In this document: positions 63,971-64,000 of the stretch, piece by piece
Layout: each line of letters begins with the position of its first letter
Numbering within the stretch: position 1 is the first letter of the stretch
Assembly: GCF_002078355.1 (NCBI RefSeq)
Contig: NZ_CP015363.1
Span: 1,364,001 to 1,428,000, forward strand
Origin: Ferroplasma acidiphilum
Lineage (GTDB): Archaea; Thermoplasmatota; Thermoplasmata; Thermoplasmatales; Thermoplasmataceae
Direction: 5' to 3'
DNA: 64,000 nucleotides
Translations under genes and position numbers: made by a program
The notes under the pieces: model-generated
What the model was told of the DNA's origin: nothing
The model's database searches: none
The model's input: only the letters and a program-made list of their open reading frames with translations

Positions 63971-64000
63971 TTTATAATAATAGGTCTTAATATGGAGTTA
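63971..64000 (+). CDS. Promoter and first codons of a gene running off the right edge
   Basis: A TATA-like box TTTATAATAA (63971-63980) lies about 20 nt before an ATG at 63992 that opens Met-Glu-Leu. The box is 14 bp from the end of the IS element, so the insertion did not break it. The coding part is 63992-64000 only. The gene cannot be named. Confidence 0.4.

Noticed and set aside
1-64000. CRISPR array
   Set aside because: No series of regularly spaced direct repeats and no cas genes were seen on either strand. The two TnpB genes are transposon proteins and not Cas12.

Overview
The window looks like a chromosomal segment of an acidophilic, low-GC euryarchaeon of the order Thermoplasmatales, probably Ferroplasma-like or a near relative. 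The archaeal markers are geranylgeranylglyceryl phosphate synthase, archaeal dihydroneopterin aldolase MptD, tRNA (N2,N2-G26) methyltransferase Trm1, a DUF2240 protein, a UDP-sulfoquinovose synthase and an RNase P RNA. Many genes are preceded by a TATA-like box about 25 nt upstream of the start codon with no Shine-Dalgarno site, the pattern of leaderless archaeal mRNAs. I used that spacing to correct several starts. The genus is an inference from gene content and base composition.

Layout. 1-9 kb: a CruF-like carotenoid protein, a CcdC-like protein, an endonuclease III relative, MarC, a UDP-sulfoquinovose synthase with a convergent sugar nucleotidyltransferase, a tRNA thiolase, tRNA-Ile(GAU) and a P-type cation ATPase. 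9-18 kb: urocanase, an MFS carrier, a GlpA-CoxG pair, a LysX-like/HisC-like pair and glutamate formimidoyltransferase. 18-27 kb: an AT-rich accessory island with a TetR/SDR pair, a secreted-protein operon, a nested transposon cluster (an outer inverted-repeat element with a perfect 15-bp target duplication, holding an IS481-like and an IS110-like transposase, the latter split by an IS256 element) and a DUF4143-type ATPase. 27-33 kb: histidine ammonia-lyase, an imidazolonepropionase-like amidohydrolase, a hydantoinase and an N-carbamoyl-amino-acid hydrolase. 33-36 kb: a second IS256 element and a TnpB gene. 36-46 kb: an amino acid permease, a BluB-like flavoprotein, a Nudix hydrolase, RNase P RNA, three MFS carriers, an aldehyde dehydrogenase and a sugar nucleotidyltransferase. 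47-53 kb: two enolase-superfamily sugar-acid dehydratases, an RraA-like aldolase and a D-2-hydroxyacid dehydrogenase, among transposase relics. 53-64 kb: a second TnpB, then housekeeping genes (CinA-like, trm1, mptD, GGGP synthase, purS-purL), ending in an IS1634/IS4-type element inserted at the purL stop codon.

How the genes work together. HutH, HutU, a COG1228-type amidohydrolase and FtcD together can take histidine to glutamate, although the genes are spread over 19 kb. The hutH promoter and the region upstream of hutU carry the same 20-bp interrupted palindrome directly next to a TATA box, which I propose is a shared operator. The hydantoinase and carbamoylase genes lie divergent to the amidohydrolase and could form a side route or serve pyrimidine or hydantoin salvage. 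The 47-53 kb block looks like sugar-acid catabolism, with a conserved 37-bp element upstream of two of its genes. The most unusual local structure is the nested transposon at 21882-25590, with diverged copies of its ends at 45.3 kb and 47.0 kb.
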